This document shows positions 44,243 through 54,989 of a DNA stretch of 64,000 nt, piece by piece (the stretch's first letter is position 1; every line of letters starts with the position of its first letter). Where the stretch lies: the NCBI GenBank assembly GCA_037176725.1, contig JAZBRS010000026.1, positions 55,778,501-55,842,500 on the forward strand, written 5' to 3'. The translations under genes were made by a program, and so were the position numbers. Source of the stretch: Posidonia oceanica. Lineage: Eukaryota > Streptophyta > Magnoliopsida > Alismatales > Posidoniaceae. The notes beneath the pieces were generated by a model. It did not search any database and was not told where the DNA came from. It worked only from the letters and a program-made list of their open reading frames with translations.

Positions 44243-45730
44243 CCTGCCGTCGCTACCTTGTAGAGATCCTACCCTCTCACTTCTTGCATTTTACTTTCGC
44301 ATGCATTTTAGTCATGTTTATTTTGCAAAAAGAAAAGAACAACAAAAAGAGAGAGATGTATATGTATTATGTGCATTACAATATAACCCGGTGATGAAAC
44401 TGGAAATGCTTGCCTGCTCTGGAAAGAGTACACTCTACCTCACCTGACACTACTTAGATGTCTTAACCAGTGAGGGAGCCACCATCCAGTGAGGATAGAC
44501 GAAATGTCCAAACCCCCCTAGGACTTACACCTCTAGAGGGAGACAAATGCTAGGGTGTGAGAGAGTGTGAGCAAAACATACATGTCTAAGCCCGGGCACC
44601 CCAAAAAAAAAGAGGGAAGAAGATAGAAGGCGAAGACAGAAGTTAGCCCTTGAGATAGAGGTGAGCAGCATGACCCTGTCCCTCCAAATTACCTTGGAGA
44701 GGAGTCGAAGTTCGCACCTGAGGAGCCTTCAAATCCCACAGGGCCTAGCCACCCCTGTCTAGTAGCAACTCCCCTGCCTCAAGCCAGGCGCCTTTTACCT
44801 CCAAGACAGGGGTAGGGAAGCCTGCATGTCTATGTGGGAGTAAAAGAAAAATTGAAAAGTAAAAAGAGTAGGTGTAGGTCCTTGAGAGTTTGGCATGAAG
44901 CCTGTCCTCACCTCACCACCACCTTAACATTAAAACCATCACCCATTCTAGAGTGCCACCTACAGTTAGGAATTCGAGTAGAGTCTGGTGAATCAGAGAC
45001 CGCTCCTTTCCTTTATAGCAGGCATCAAGCACTCCATTTGCTCAGGGCAATAGGTTTAGTATAGATCATGCATGCATCTATCCACTATCAACTCATTTCT
45101 TTTGCCCATTCCTCCCACTCTGCAAGGCTCAGTCCGGCGCTGGGACAGTACTTCCGCCAAGGCAGGTTGACCGCCTCCAGGCCTTAGAGCAACCTATCAC
45201 TATCAGTGCAGCAGATCAGGGAGTGCATTAGTAATTAGAGGCAGGATAGTCACTTCAGGGGTAGCAGGATAACCTTGGCACCTCGGGGCTCTCCTCGGGC
45301 CGTCGGGCCTGCATACTCAGGCACCGCCCCTAATCTCTGTGCGACTTCGCTCCAGGCGGACGAAGTCTCTTTTCGCTTGCCCCTTGCTCCGTGCAGGACA
45401 AGGACAAGCGTACCTTTTTTTTGTGACTTCGCTCCAGACGGACGAAGCCCCCTTCCCTTGTTTCCTCGCTCCGCACGGACGAGAACAAGGGTGCCTTTTG
45501 TGCAACTTCACCCTGTACAGGCGAAGCCCCCCTTTGCATAGTTGAATTTGCTCGAAATCTATGGTCTGATTGTTAGCTGTAGCGTTTGAACTGCTTTATC
45601 AGCTTTTATATGCACATCTGTTTCTCTAAAAGCCAGTATTGTATGCCTACTCATGATTCGGATTGATGAATAGCTCTGGCTTCAGGTACTCGAAGACCCC
45701 GCACCAGTTGCCCGCGTCCTTTTCTACGCA
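44243..45730 (+). other. Spacer of element H between integrase and the downstream gene
   Basis: No supported gene. It matches the spacer of element A in parts (for example GTGAGGGAGCCACC and ACACCTCTAGAGGG at about 44470-44545). It contains an A-rich run near 44600, the hairpin repeats at 45341-45540 and a possible splice acceptor CAG|GTAC at 45683-45689, conserved with element A. Confidence 0.6.
45341..45540. repeat. About 81-bp tandem repeat, 2.5 copies, each with two hairpins (element H)
   Basis: Hairpin 1 of copy 1 is GACTTCG (45343-45349) with CGAAGTC (45361-45367); copies 2 and 3 keep it imperfectly. Hairpin 2 is CGCTTG (45374-45379) with CAAGCG (45405-45410) in copy 1, and CCCTTGTT (45455-45462) with AACAAGGG (45484-45491) in copy 2. 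The inner stem also differs in a matched way (CCTTG/CAAGG against CTCG/CGAG). Confidence 0.8.
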
Positions 45731-45926
45731 ATGGGCTTCCCTACTTTGGTGACCCCCACCCATTGCTAAGGGACTCTTCGTGAATGGATTCGCCAACTCA
45801 CCAAGGGTGACCGTGAGAGGCTACGCCTGTAGGGCCTCCCGTCCAAGCTTCTGAAAGCAACCGATGTAGAGGTGAGGTGGCATCTTCTGTGTGCTGCTGC
45901 GAAGTTCTGGAAACCAGCACACCACG
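45731..45926 (+). pseudogene. DUF7745-like gene of element H, 5' fragment
   Basis: Starts with ATG at 45731 (MGFPTL), homologous to the first ~65 residues of the gene of element A (RLRLWGIPTKLLKAADVEV there, RLRL-stop-GLPSKLLKATDVEV here). Stop codons TAA at 45767-45769 and TAG at 45830-45832. It is cut at 45926 by element C and resumes at 54990. Confidence 0.88.
45922..45926. repeat. Target-site duplication of element C, left copy (CCACG)
   Basis: CCACG precedes the TG of the left LTR; CCACA (54990-54994) follows the CA of the right LTR. One mismatch fits the age of the insertion. Confidence 0.75.
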
Positions 45927-46739
45927 TGTAATATCCTGATTTTCCATAATATAATTGAGTTAATTATTTTGGAAAATCTTTCCCTGTTGTTGTTGCTGTT
46001 GTTTGTGGTGTGTTGGGGTTGTGTGTCTTTGGTGGTTTGGTTCTGGCTCCTCGGTGTTGTTGGTGTGGTCGTGAGGAAGTGAGGGCTTTGTTGAAGGATG
46101 TTAGGGGCCTGTGTGTGGTTTGTGGTGAAAAATGGGTTAGAGTGCAATTTGCCCATTTTCTTCCCACACATGCCTTTCTCCTTCTTCCCCTTTTCTTCTT
46201 CATTCCTTCCGTTTTCTCCACCCGACAGCCGATTGTAGCCTAAGCAATCGCCCGCGGCTGGAGGAGATCGAGGAGGTGCGGCCAGTGCTGGAGGAGCTGG
46301 TGTGAGGAGGGGTGGTGTTCGTCGGCCGGAGGAGGCTGTGTTCGGCGGCCGGCCTTGGTTTGGGGGCGGAGTGTTCGCCGGTGCTGGTACGCGTCTCCCC
46401 ATAGGATTTCTTTGCAATTCTTGCCTAGAATGCTTAGAATGCATGTGATCTAGCTATGCCATGAATATTGTAGGATTTCATTTGGTTTTGAATGGTTTTT
46501 GGATTGGTTGTGGTTTGAATGAAAATAGGTTTTATTTGACCTCTTGTGCTTCGCGAATTTATATCTTGATGTATGATGCATGGATTGGTTTGATTTTTGT
46601 GCTCATATGTAGAGCACTCGTGATGCTTTGATTCTAGTATTTACTTGTGATTTATGGGTTTTTGTGGTGAGATCGGTTGAGGTTCCCATTTGGGCTATTT
46701 GTTTTGGGTTTCGTTTTGGTTTTCTGAAAATCGCCTAGA

Positions 46740-47070
46740 TCGGTACGACCTTTATTTTCGGTATGCCGTTTTCAGTAGAAATCGGTACGACCCGCCATTT
46801 TCGGTGTCCCATTTTGCTGTCAGTTTTGACCAAATTCTGATTTCGGTGTGCTGAAATCGATCCATCTGCCGATTTCTGTGTGGATCGGTTCGACTAGTGG
46901 GTTTGGTTCCACCGAATCAGGGATTTTCGGTCTACCGGTGGCATTTTTGGTGTGCCGTTTTTGGTCTGAACCCGGACTCGGTGCCCAAAATGGTCTGCCG
47001 GTTGATTTGGTTCTCCTGAATCAAGGATTTTCGGTCGACCGGTGTTGACTTTTCGGTGTGCCGTTTTTAG
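46740..47070. repeat. Degenerate CGGT-rich subrepeats in the LTR of C
   Basis: Words such as ATCGGTACGACC, TTTTCGGTATGCCGTTTT, GATTTTCGGTCTACCGGTG and GATTTTCGGTCGACCGGTG recur at irregular 30-90 bp spacing about 420 bp or more upstream of the TATA box. The other LTR has the same cluster at about 53640-53970. The position suggests a U3 enhancer-like cluster, which is inference. Confidence 0.6.
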
Positions 47071-47487
47071 GGTAAAATGCTTTCTAAAGAGAGAGATTTG
47101 GGTTTTCAAGGTATTTGGTTTTATTGTGTTTTGGCATGATTTTGTGGATTATGAGGAAAGGTTTTGAAACGATTTCTAAATGATTTTAGAAAAGAAATGT
47201 ATGTTTGCGAAAAGAGTTTGGAAATGGTTTCCGTGGTTTTGAGGACCAAGAGACCGAAGCTTCTGACTGGCGATTAGGGGTGTTTTAATACACGCCCTAT
47301 GGTCCAAGAGTCAGGTAGCCTAGGGTGAGGTTAGCGGTACAGTAGGCCCCGTTGAAACAGACGATCTACCCTCTGTGCCGGTGCTAGCTGGGGCTGGGGT
47401 TGGAGTCCCCAGGCGCTCGGACACTAAAGGGACGCCTGAGTGCATAACCCCGTGTTGTTATGAGGTTGATCATGAAAATGATCATGC

Positions 47488-47494
47488 TATAAAT
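47488..47494 (+). promoter_or_regulatory. TATA box in the 5' LTR of element C
   Basis: TATAAAT followed by TGAGGGCTGAG. The 3' LTR has AATAAAT at 54396-54402, one base different, so the two LTRs may not be equal promoters. Confidence 0.6.
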
Positions 47495-48085
47495 TGAGGG
47501 CTGAGTTCCCGGGGCAGATTGTTCTCCCACACGGGGTAGTCTTCCGCGGCATTGCAGCCAAGAGATGCGTGCGTCATCTGCAACTGCTTGTGGCTAGTGT
47601 CGTTCACCTGTGGCCAGGGTGTTTGATGATATTTGGAATTGATGTGTGTGTGAGTGTGGATTTGAGATGAATTGTGATGTATTTGAGATTGCATGTTTTA
47701 GAAAATGTGGATAGCTTTATAGAAGCATGTGGTTTGATATTAATGAATGGTATGCTTTTAAATAGCATAGACTGCTGTAAATTATGATGTTTATTGCTTT
47801 AGTAATTGTTTCTGCTGCCGTTTGCCATGGTTTTGGGTGGCACGTACTGGGTGACTTAGATGTCACTCACGCGTGTTTTGTGTTTGGTTTTCAGGTGCAG
47901 GGTCGAGGTACAGTCCAACCTGGTGCTTATTTAGGAGCCACGTAGCCGCACACTGAGGATCTTGGGAGTATTTTAATAATTTTGTAAAAGTTTTAAATTT
48001 ATTCTCAAATGTATTTAATTGTTTATTCTTTTAAATATCATTTGGGTAGTTGATGCTATTTGGTCGTGCAGGGGCATGACAGGAG

Positions 48086-48105
48086 TGGTATCAGAGCTCT
48101 AGGTT
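48086..48105 (+). other. Primer binding site (tRNA-iMet), element C
   Basis: TGGTATCAGAGCTCTAGGTT, four bases after the LTR end, matches the usual initiator-Met primer site TGGTATCAGAGC of plant Ty3/gypsy and copia elements. Confidence 0.9.
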
Positions 48106-48216
48106 CACTAAGTGCACCAGCTTAGTAGTGTCCGGTCTAGTGGCTCCGTAGGACTGTGCCGTTTGTGTTTTTGCACCTGATCTTTTGTTTCTTGTCTTTG
48201 TTGTGGCTTTAGCTTG

Positions 48217-49338
48217 ATGGCACCTAAGGGCAAAGGCAAGGGGAAGGTTTCTACATCTAGTTCTGGCTTGAAGGATGAAGGTGGTTGGAAGGGAGTTCGG
48301 CTAGAGTTGGGGGAAATGGTGCGGGGACTCGTGCAATCACTTGAAAAGAACAGTTCCAGTGAGGCCAAGGGTGACCTGTGGATTTCCCAGTTCCGTAAGC
48401 TTGGTGCGCCGAACTTCGATGGTAAGGGCAAGCCAGAGGATGCGGAGTCTTGGCTCTCAGAAGTTGAGAAGATTCTGGAGAGTCTCGAGTGTCCGGAGGA
48501 GAAGTGGGTTCGTCTGGCAACCTTCCAGTTCAAGGGTGAAGCCAGCCAGTGGTGGAAGTCTGCGTGCCGTCTCAAGTTTCCTGATGCAGATCTGCTTGCT
48601 ATACCCTAGGAAGAGTTTCGGGAGGTGTTCTATGAGCAGTATTTCCCTGAGTATGAGCGGGATCACTTGGATAGGGACTTCCGGAATTTGAATCAGGGGA
48701 GCATGTCTGTGGCGGAGTACGAGGCAGCTTTCACTCGGTTGGAGCAGTTTGCTCAGGTGTTTGACACAGAAAGACGCTGAGCTAAGAAGTTTGTGGAAGG
48801 GTTGGTGCCAGCTCTTCGGTCAAGGGTTTTGGGTTTCAGATGCCCGACCTTGGCTGATGCTGTGGAGCTCGCGGCTAGGTATGAAGATGGCCGCAAGCTG
48901 TTTCTGGAAGAACACCCCAAAGGGAAGGGGAAGTCGTCCTCTCAGCAGCCTTCTATTTCTGGAGGTCTGAGCTCTGGTAGTTCTGGGAGCTCAGGGAAGA
49001 AGAGGAAGGAGCGTTCCGGTTCTGTTGCTGAGGAGGGACGCAGTTCTTTTGGAAGAGGGAGTTCTGGATACAGCCAAACAGGCTCGAGTGGAGGTCCAAG
49101 AACTTGTTTCAAGTGTGGGAAGCTAGGACACATTACTATGTATTGCGCTAGTAAATCGCAGAACCCAGGCCCTGTGAGATGTTATAATTGCGGGACGACT
49201 GGGCATATTCAACGGAACTGTCCTGAGCCTCCAAAGCCTGCTGGGGATGCACCTCGTCAGCCGACTAGGGGACGAGTGTTCTCCATAGCCGCTCCTGATG
49301 CTGGACCCTCGGGAGATGTTGTTGAGGGTAAGGAGTGA
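48217..49338 (+). pseudogene. Gag of element C
   Basis: Starts ATGGCACCTAAGGGC, a Lys/Gly-rich N terminus. The capsid-like region (FRKLGAPNFDGKGKPEDAES, later SQWWKSACRLKF and EEFREVFYEQYFP) is interrupted by TAG at 48607-48609 and TGA at 48778-48780, all in one frame. Two zinc knuckles follow: CFKCGKLGHITMYC (about 49106-49147) and CYNCGTTGHIQRNC (about 49181-49222). The TGA at 49336-49338 ends the frame. In this family gag and pol are normally one frame, so the shift after it is probably damage. Confidence 0.88.
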
Positions 49339-52300
49339 GAGTGATTTGTATTGTGGACCTCTGTGTTGTAATATGTATCCAGTACTTTTCCCTATTAATG
49401 GATGTGTGGTTGTTGTTGTGTTGTGCTTTACCAGGTTCTTTTCTTGTGGTTGGTAATATGGCCAGAGTTTTGTTTGACTCAAGGAGTTCTTACTCGTTTA
49501 TATCTGAGTCATTTGCAGCTCAGCATGGCCTGAGACCGGCAAGATTAGCATTTCATCTTGATGTGGTGACTCCTTTAGGGGAGCATAGCCTGGTATGGAA
49601 GTTTCTGAGGTCCATTGGTGTGAAGTTGGGAGAGATGGACTTCGAGGCCAGTCTGATAGTTATGGACATGCGGGAGTATGATGTCATACTGGGGATGGAC
49701 TGGCTGGCACAGTATTCTGCTATAATTGACCGTGCCAAGAAGACTGTGGTGGCAGATTGTCCTGGTCAGGGATGGTGTTTGGTCCAAGGGTTAAACCTGG
49801 AGGGCCAACGAAGATCATTTCAGCAATGAAGGCCTACCGCCATTTAGCAAGAGGCAGTGTGGGCTACCTGGCCAGTGTGACTGTGTCCTCTTCATCTGTT
49901 GTGAGGATACAGGACATACCAGTGGTTTGTAGGTATCCAGATGTGTTTCCGGAGAACCTACCTGGTATGCCGCCGCATAGGGAGCTGGAGTTCCAAATAG
50001 ATTTGGTGCCTGGTTCTGGTGCTATTTCGAAGGCCCCATATAGAATGGCGCCTACCGAATTGAGGGAGCTCAGTTGTCAGTTGCAAGAATTGCTAGACAG
50101 AGGGTTCATCCGGCCCAGTGTTTCTCCTTGGGGTGCGCCGGTTTTGTTCGTCAAGAAGAAAGATGGTACTCTCAGATTGTGCATTGATTATAGAATGCTG
50201 AATCAGATTACCATCAAGAACAAGTACCCTTTGCCTAGGATTGATGACCTGTTTGACCAGTTGCAGGGAGCATCTGTCTTTTCCAAGATAGACTTGAGGT
50301 CAGGTTATCATCAGCTCCGAATTCGGGAGTCCGATGTTCAGAAGACAGCTTTTCTGACTCAGTATGGCCACTATGAGTTCAGGGTCATGCCATTTGGATT
50401 GACCAATGCACCAGACAGCTTTCATGGACCTGATGAACAGGGTGTTCAGGCCCTATCTGGATTAGTTTGTGGTTGTTTTTGTGGATGACGTGCTAGTATA
50501 CTCTCCTGATGTAGAGACTCACAGAATGCATTTGAAGGCAGTTTTGGAGACTTTGAGGTAGAATCAGCTCTTTGCAAAGTTCTCCAAGTGTGAGTTTTGG
50601 CTTGAGGAGGTTGCTTTCCTTGGCCACGTCATCTCTGGTGCTGGAATCACGGTCGATCTGGCCAAGGTTGAGGTTGTGAGCAGTTGGGTTAGGCCGAAGA
50701 TCATCTCTAAGATCAAAAGTTTTCTGGGTTTGGCTGGATATTATTGGAGGTTTATTCAGGATTTCTCCAAGATTGTTGAACCTCTGACCAGGTTGACCTG
50801 GAAGGAAATCTCTTTTGTGTGGGATTGGCGGTGTGAAGAGAGCTTCCTTGAGTTGAAGACTCGCCAGGTCTCATCTCCTGTCCTAACTTTGCCCTCGGGG
50901 AGTGGCGATTTCTCGGTCTATAGTGATGCCTGTGGATCTGGGTTGGAGTGTGTTTTGATGCAGCATGGTAGAGTTGTGACTTATGCATCTCGGCAACTCA
51001 AAGACCATGAGAAGAATTACCCCACTCATGATTTGGAGCTTGCTGCTGTGGTTTTTGCCTTGAATATTTGGAGGCACTACCTCTATGGCGAACAGTTTGA
51101 GATCTTCACAGATCACAAGAGCCTGAAATACATTTTCACTTAGAAGGATTTGAACCTGAGACAGAGGAGGTGGGTGGAGTATCTGAAAGATTATGATTTC
51201 AGTCTATCCTACCACCCAGGGAAGGCTAATGTGGTTGCTGATGCTTTGAGTAGGCATGCCTACTCAGTGGCCACCCTGATGATTGGAGAATGGCATCTTC
51301 TTGAGGGGTTGGTCGAGTGCAAACCACAGAGGCAGTCTCGGGATTCAGGCAGAGTGTGTTTGGCTAACTTGTCAGTTCGCCCAAGGCTGGTGGAAGCAAT
51401 GGTAGCGGCTCAGCAGTTTGATCCTTTTGTACCTGGAATCTGGAAGAAGATGGAGGCAGGTGAGGCACCCCATTTCTCTGTTGGGGTAGATGGTGGGCTT
51501 AGATTTGACTTACGTCTGTATGTACCTCAAGTGGAGGAGGTGAAGTAGAGCTTGTTGGATGAGGCTCATCGATCCAAGTATTCCAATCATCCCAGGAGCA
51601 CCAAGATGTTTAAGGATCTGAAGAGGAATTTTTGGTGGCCTGGAATGAAGAAGGAGATAGCTAAGCATGTGGCTAAGTGTACAACCTGCCAGATGGTGAA
51701 GATTGAGCATCAGAAGCTTGGAGGATTGCTGCAACCTTTGGATATTCCGTATGGAAATGGGAGCAGGTGTCTATGGATTTCGTGACTGGATTGCCCAGGA
51801 GCAGGAGAAGGAATGATTCTGTGTGGGTAATCGTTGATAGGCTCACGAAATCAGCACTTTTCCTACCTATGAGACTGAATCTTCCTTTGCAGCAATTGGC
51901 AGAGTTGTATGTGTCTGAGATTGTCCGGTTGCATGGAGTGTCAGTCTCCATTGTGTTTGATAGAGATGCCCGTTTCACTTCGAGGTTCAGGAAAGCGTTG
52001 CAAGAGGCTTTTGGTACTGTGTTGAATTACAGTACAGCTTTCCACCCCCAGACATATGGTCAGACGGAGAGGACTATTCAGATGTTGGAAGACATGTTGC
52101 GGGCCTACGCTCTGGATTTTGGGGGTTGCTAGGAAGAGCACCTGCCGCTGGTGGATTTTGCCTACAATAATAGTTTTCACTCCAGCATTGGGATGGCTCC
52201 GTTTGAGGCACTGTATGGGAAGCCATGCCAGACACCCACCTGTTGGAGTGATGTAGGGGAGCGCCAGCTTGTTGGACCAGAGATTGTGCAGCAATACCAA

Positions 52301-52813
52301 GAGAAAGTGGATTTGATCAGGAAGAGATTGTTGACTGCACAGAGCAGGCAGAAGAGCTATGCAGATAGGAGGCGAAGGCCTTTGGAATTCGAGGTAGGAG
52401 ACTTCGTTTTCCTGAAGGTGTCACCAACTAAAGGGGTTGCGAGGTTTGGGAAGTGAGGCAAGTTGAGTCCTCGGTATATTGGCCCCTATGAGATTGCTAG
52501 AAGAGTTGGGGAGGTGGCTTATAAGTTGGTTTTGCCACCCGAGTTCTCTGGAGTGCATAGCATCTTCCATGTGTCGATGCTGAGGAAGTGTGTTGCTGGT
52601 GTTTCCCAGATCTTACCAGTACAGCTAGAAGGATTGCAGCAGGACTTGTCCGTGGAAGAGGACGCTGTTCAGATTCTAGATCGTAAGGAGCAGGTTCTCA
52701 GGAACAAGGTTATTCCTTTGGTACTGGTTCAGTGGCAGCACCATGGTGTGGAGGAAGCCACTTGGGAGCGGGAAGCGGATATGTATTCTAGATACCCTTA
52801 TTTGTTCCATTAG
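49335..52813 (+). pseudogene. Pol of element C: protease, RT, RNase H, integrase, chromodomain
   Basis: Protease (49450-49760) has VLFDSRSS where the family has DSG, so the catalytic motif is lost. RT begins near 49890 in another frame and is shifted again near 50420; FVDD survives at about 50477. RNase H starts with [12 protein letters not shown] near 50905. TAG stops occur at 51141-51143 and 51546-51548. The integrase zinc finger is at about 51570-51700 (CTTCQMVK), a frameshift follows near 51750, then the core (MDFVTGLP, VFDRDARFTS, FHPQTYGQTER) with TAG at 52130-52132 and TGA at 52454-52456. The C terminus (VPLVLVQWQHHGVEEATW then EREADMYSRYP, about 52708-52810) is chromodomain-like, as in Tekay/Del elements. 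At least five stops and three frameshifts. Confidence 0.9.
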
Positions 52814-52834
52814 TTGTGAATTTCAAGGATGAAA

Positions 52835-52855
52835 TTTCTTTTAAGGGTATTAGGA
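52835..52855 (+). other. Polypurine tract region of element C
   Basis: The bases before the 3' LTR (TTTTAAGGGTATTAGGA) include a short interrupted purine run at the expected place. The tract is weak, perhaps mutated. Confidence 0.5.
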
Positions 52856-54989
52856 TGTAATATCTTGATTGTCCATAATATAATTGAGTTAATTATTTTG
52901 GAAAATATTTCCCTGTTATTTGTAGTGTATTGGGGTTGTGTGTCTTTGGTGGTTTGGTTCTGGCTCCTCGGTGTTGTTGGTGTGGTCGTGAGGGCTTTGT
53001 TGAAGGATGTTTGGGGCCTGTGTGTGGTTTGTGGTGAAAAATGGGTTAGAGTGCAATTTGCCCATTTTCTTCCCACACGTGCCTTTCTCCTTCTTCCCCT
53101 TTTCTTCTTCTTTCCTTCCGTTTTCTCCACCCGACAGCCGATTGCAGCCTAAGCGATCACCGACGACTGGAGGAGATCGAGGAGGTGTGGCCAGTGCTGG
53201 AGGAGCCGGTGTGAGGAGGGGTGGTGTTCGTCGGCCAGAGGAGGCTGTGTTCGGCGGCTGGCCGAGGTTTGGGAGCGGAGTGTTCGCCGGTGCTGGTACG
53301 TGTCTCCCCCTAGGATTCTTTCCAATTCTTGCCTAGAATGCTTAGAATGCATGTGATCTAGCTATGCCATGAATATTGTAGGATTTCATTTGGTTTTGAA
53401 TGGTTTTTGGATTGGTTGTGGTTTGAATGGAAATAGGTTTTATTTGACCTCTTGAGATTCGCGAATTTATATCTTGATATATGATGCATGGATTGGTTTG
53501 ATTTTTGTGCTCATGTGTAGAGCACTTGTGATGCTTTGATTCTAGTATTTACTTGTGATTTATGGGTTTTTGTGGTGAGATCGGTTGAGGTTCCCATTTG
53601 GGCTATTTGTTTTGGGTTTCATTTTGGTTTTCTGAAAATCACCCAGATTGGTACGACCTTTATTTTCGGTATGCTGTTTTCGGTAGAAATCGGTACGACC
53701 TGCCATTTTCGGTGTCCCGTTTTGCTGTCAGTTTAGGCCAGATTCTGATTTCGGTGTGCCAAAATTGATCCGTCTGCCGATTTCTGTGTGGATCGGTTCG
53801 ACAGGTGGGTTTGGTTCCACCGAATCAGGGATTTTCGGTCTACCGGTGGCATTTTCGGTGTGCCGTTTTTGGTCTGAACCCGGACTCGGTGCCCAGAACA
53901 GTCTGCTGGTTGATTTGGTTCTCCCAAATCAAGGATTTTCGGTCGACCGGTGCTAACTTTTCGGTGTGCCATTTTTGGGGTAAAATGCTTTCTAAAGAGA
54001 GAGATTTGGGTTTTCGAGGTATTTGGTTTTATTGTGTTTTGGCATGGTTTTGTGGATTATGAGGAAAGGTTTTGAAACGATTTCTAAATGATTTTAGAAA
54101 AGAAATGTATGTTTGCGAAAAGAGTTTGGAAATGGTTTCCGTGGTTTTGAGGACCAAGAGACCGAAGCTTCTGACTGGCGATTAGGGGTGTTTTAATACA
54201 CGCCCTATGGTCCAAGAGTCAGGTAGCCTAGGGTGAGGTTAGCGGTACAGTAGGCCCCGTTGAAACAGACGATCTACCCTCTGTGCCGGTGCTAGCTGGG
54301 GCTGGGGTTGGAGTCCCCAGACGCTCGGACACTAAAGGGACGCCTGAGTGCGTAACCCCGTGTTGTTATGAGGTTGATCATGAAAATGATCATGCAATAA
54401 ATTGAGGACTGAGTTCCTGGGGCGGATTGTTCTCCCACACGGGGTAGTCTTCCACGGCATTGCAGCCAAGAGATGCGTGTGTCATCTGCAACTGCTTGTG
54501 GCTAGTGTCGTTCAACTGTGGCCAGGGTGTTCGATGATATTTGGAATTGATGTGTGTGTGAGTGTGGATTTGAGATGAATTGTGATGTATTTGAGATTGC
54601 ATGTTTTAGAAAATGTGGATAGCTTTATAGAAGCATGTGGTTTGATATTAATGAATGGTATGCTTTTAAATAGCATAGACTGCTGTAAATTATGATGTTT
54701 ATTGCTTTAGTAATTGTTTCTGCTGCCGTTTGCCGTGGTTTTGGGTGGCACGTACTGGGTTACTTAGATGTCACTCACGCGTATTTTTTGTTTGGTTTTC
54801 AGGTGCAGGGTCGAGGTACAGTCCAACCTGGTGCTTGTTTAGGAGCCACGTAGCCGCACACTGGGGATCTTGGGAGTATTTTAATAATTTTGTAAAAGTT
54901 TTAAATTTGTTCTCAAATGTAATCAATTGTTTATTCTTTTAAATATCATTTGGGTAGTTGATGCTATTTGGTCGCGCAGGGGCGTGACA
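52856..54989 (+). repeat. 3' LTR of element C (2,134 bp)
   Basis: TGTAATATCTTG to GGGGCGTGACA. Relative to the 5' LTR it lacks 12 bases near 52913 and 8 bases near 52992 and carries about 4% substitutions; its TATA box is changed to AATAAAT. Confidence 0.93.

Larger units (their letters stand above)
45927..48081 (+). repeat. 5' LTR of element C (2,155 bp)
   Basis: TGTAATATCCTG to GGGGCATGACA. It has a CGGT-rich subrepeat region at about 46740-47070 and a TATA box at 47488-47494, followed by the likely transcribed part. Short reading frames within it are not conserved genes. Confidence 0.93.
45927..54989 (+). mobile_element. Element C: decayed Tekay/Del-like chromovirus, 9.06 kb
   Basis: Plus-strand element with LTRs 45927-48081 and 52856-54989, tRNA-iMet PBS, gag with two CCHC knuckles, protease, RT, RNase H, integrase and a C-terminal chromodomain-like segment. 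The LTRs differ by roughly 85 substitutions plus small indels by hand count (~4%). Multiple stops and frameshifts make it inactive. It interrupts the DUF7745-like gene of element H. Confidence 0.93.

Noticed and set aside
45275..45545. Plus-strand frames through the hairpin repeat of element H
   Set aside because: Open in more than one frame because of the GC-rich tandem repeat; no homology between frames and no match in element A.
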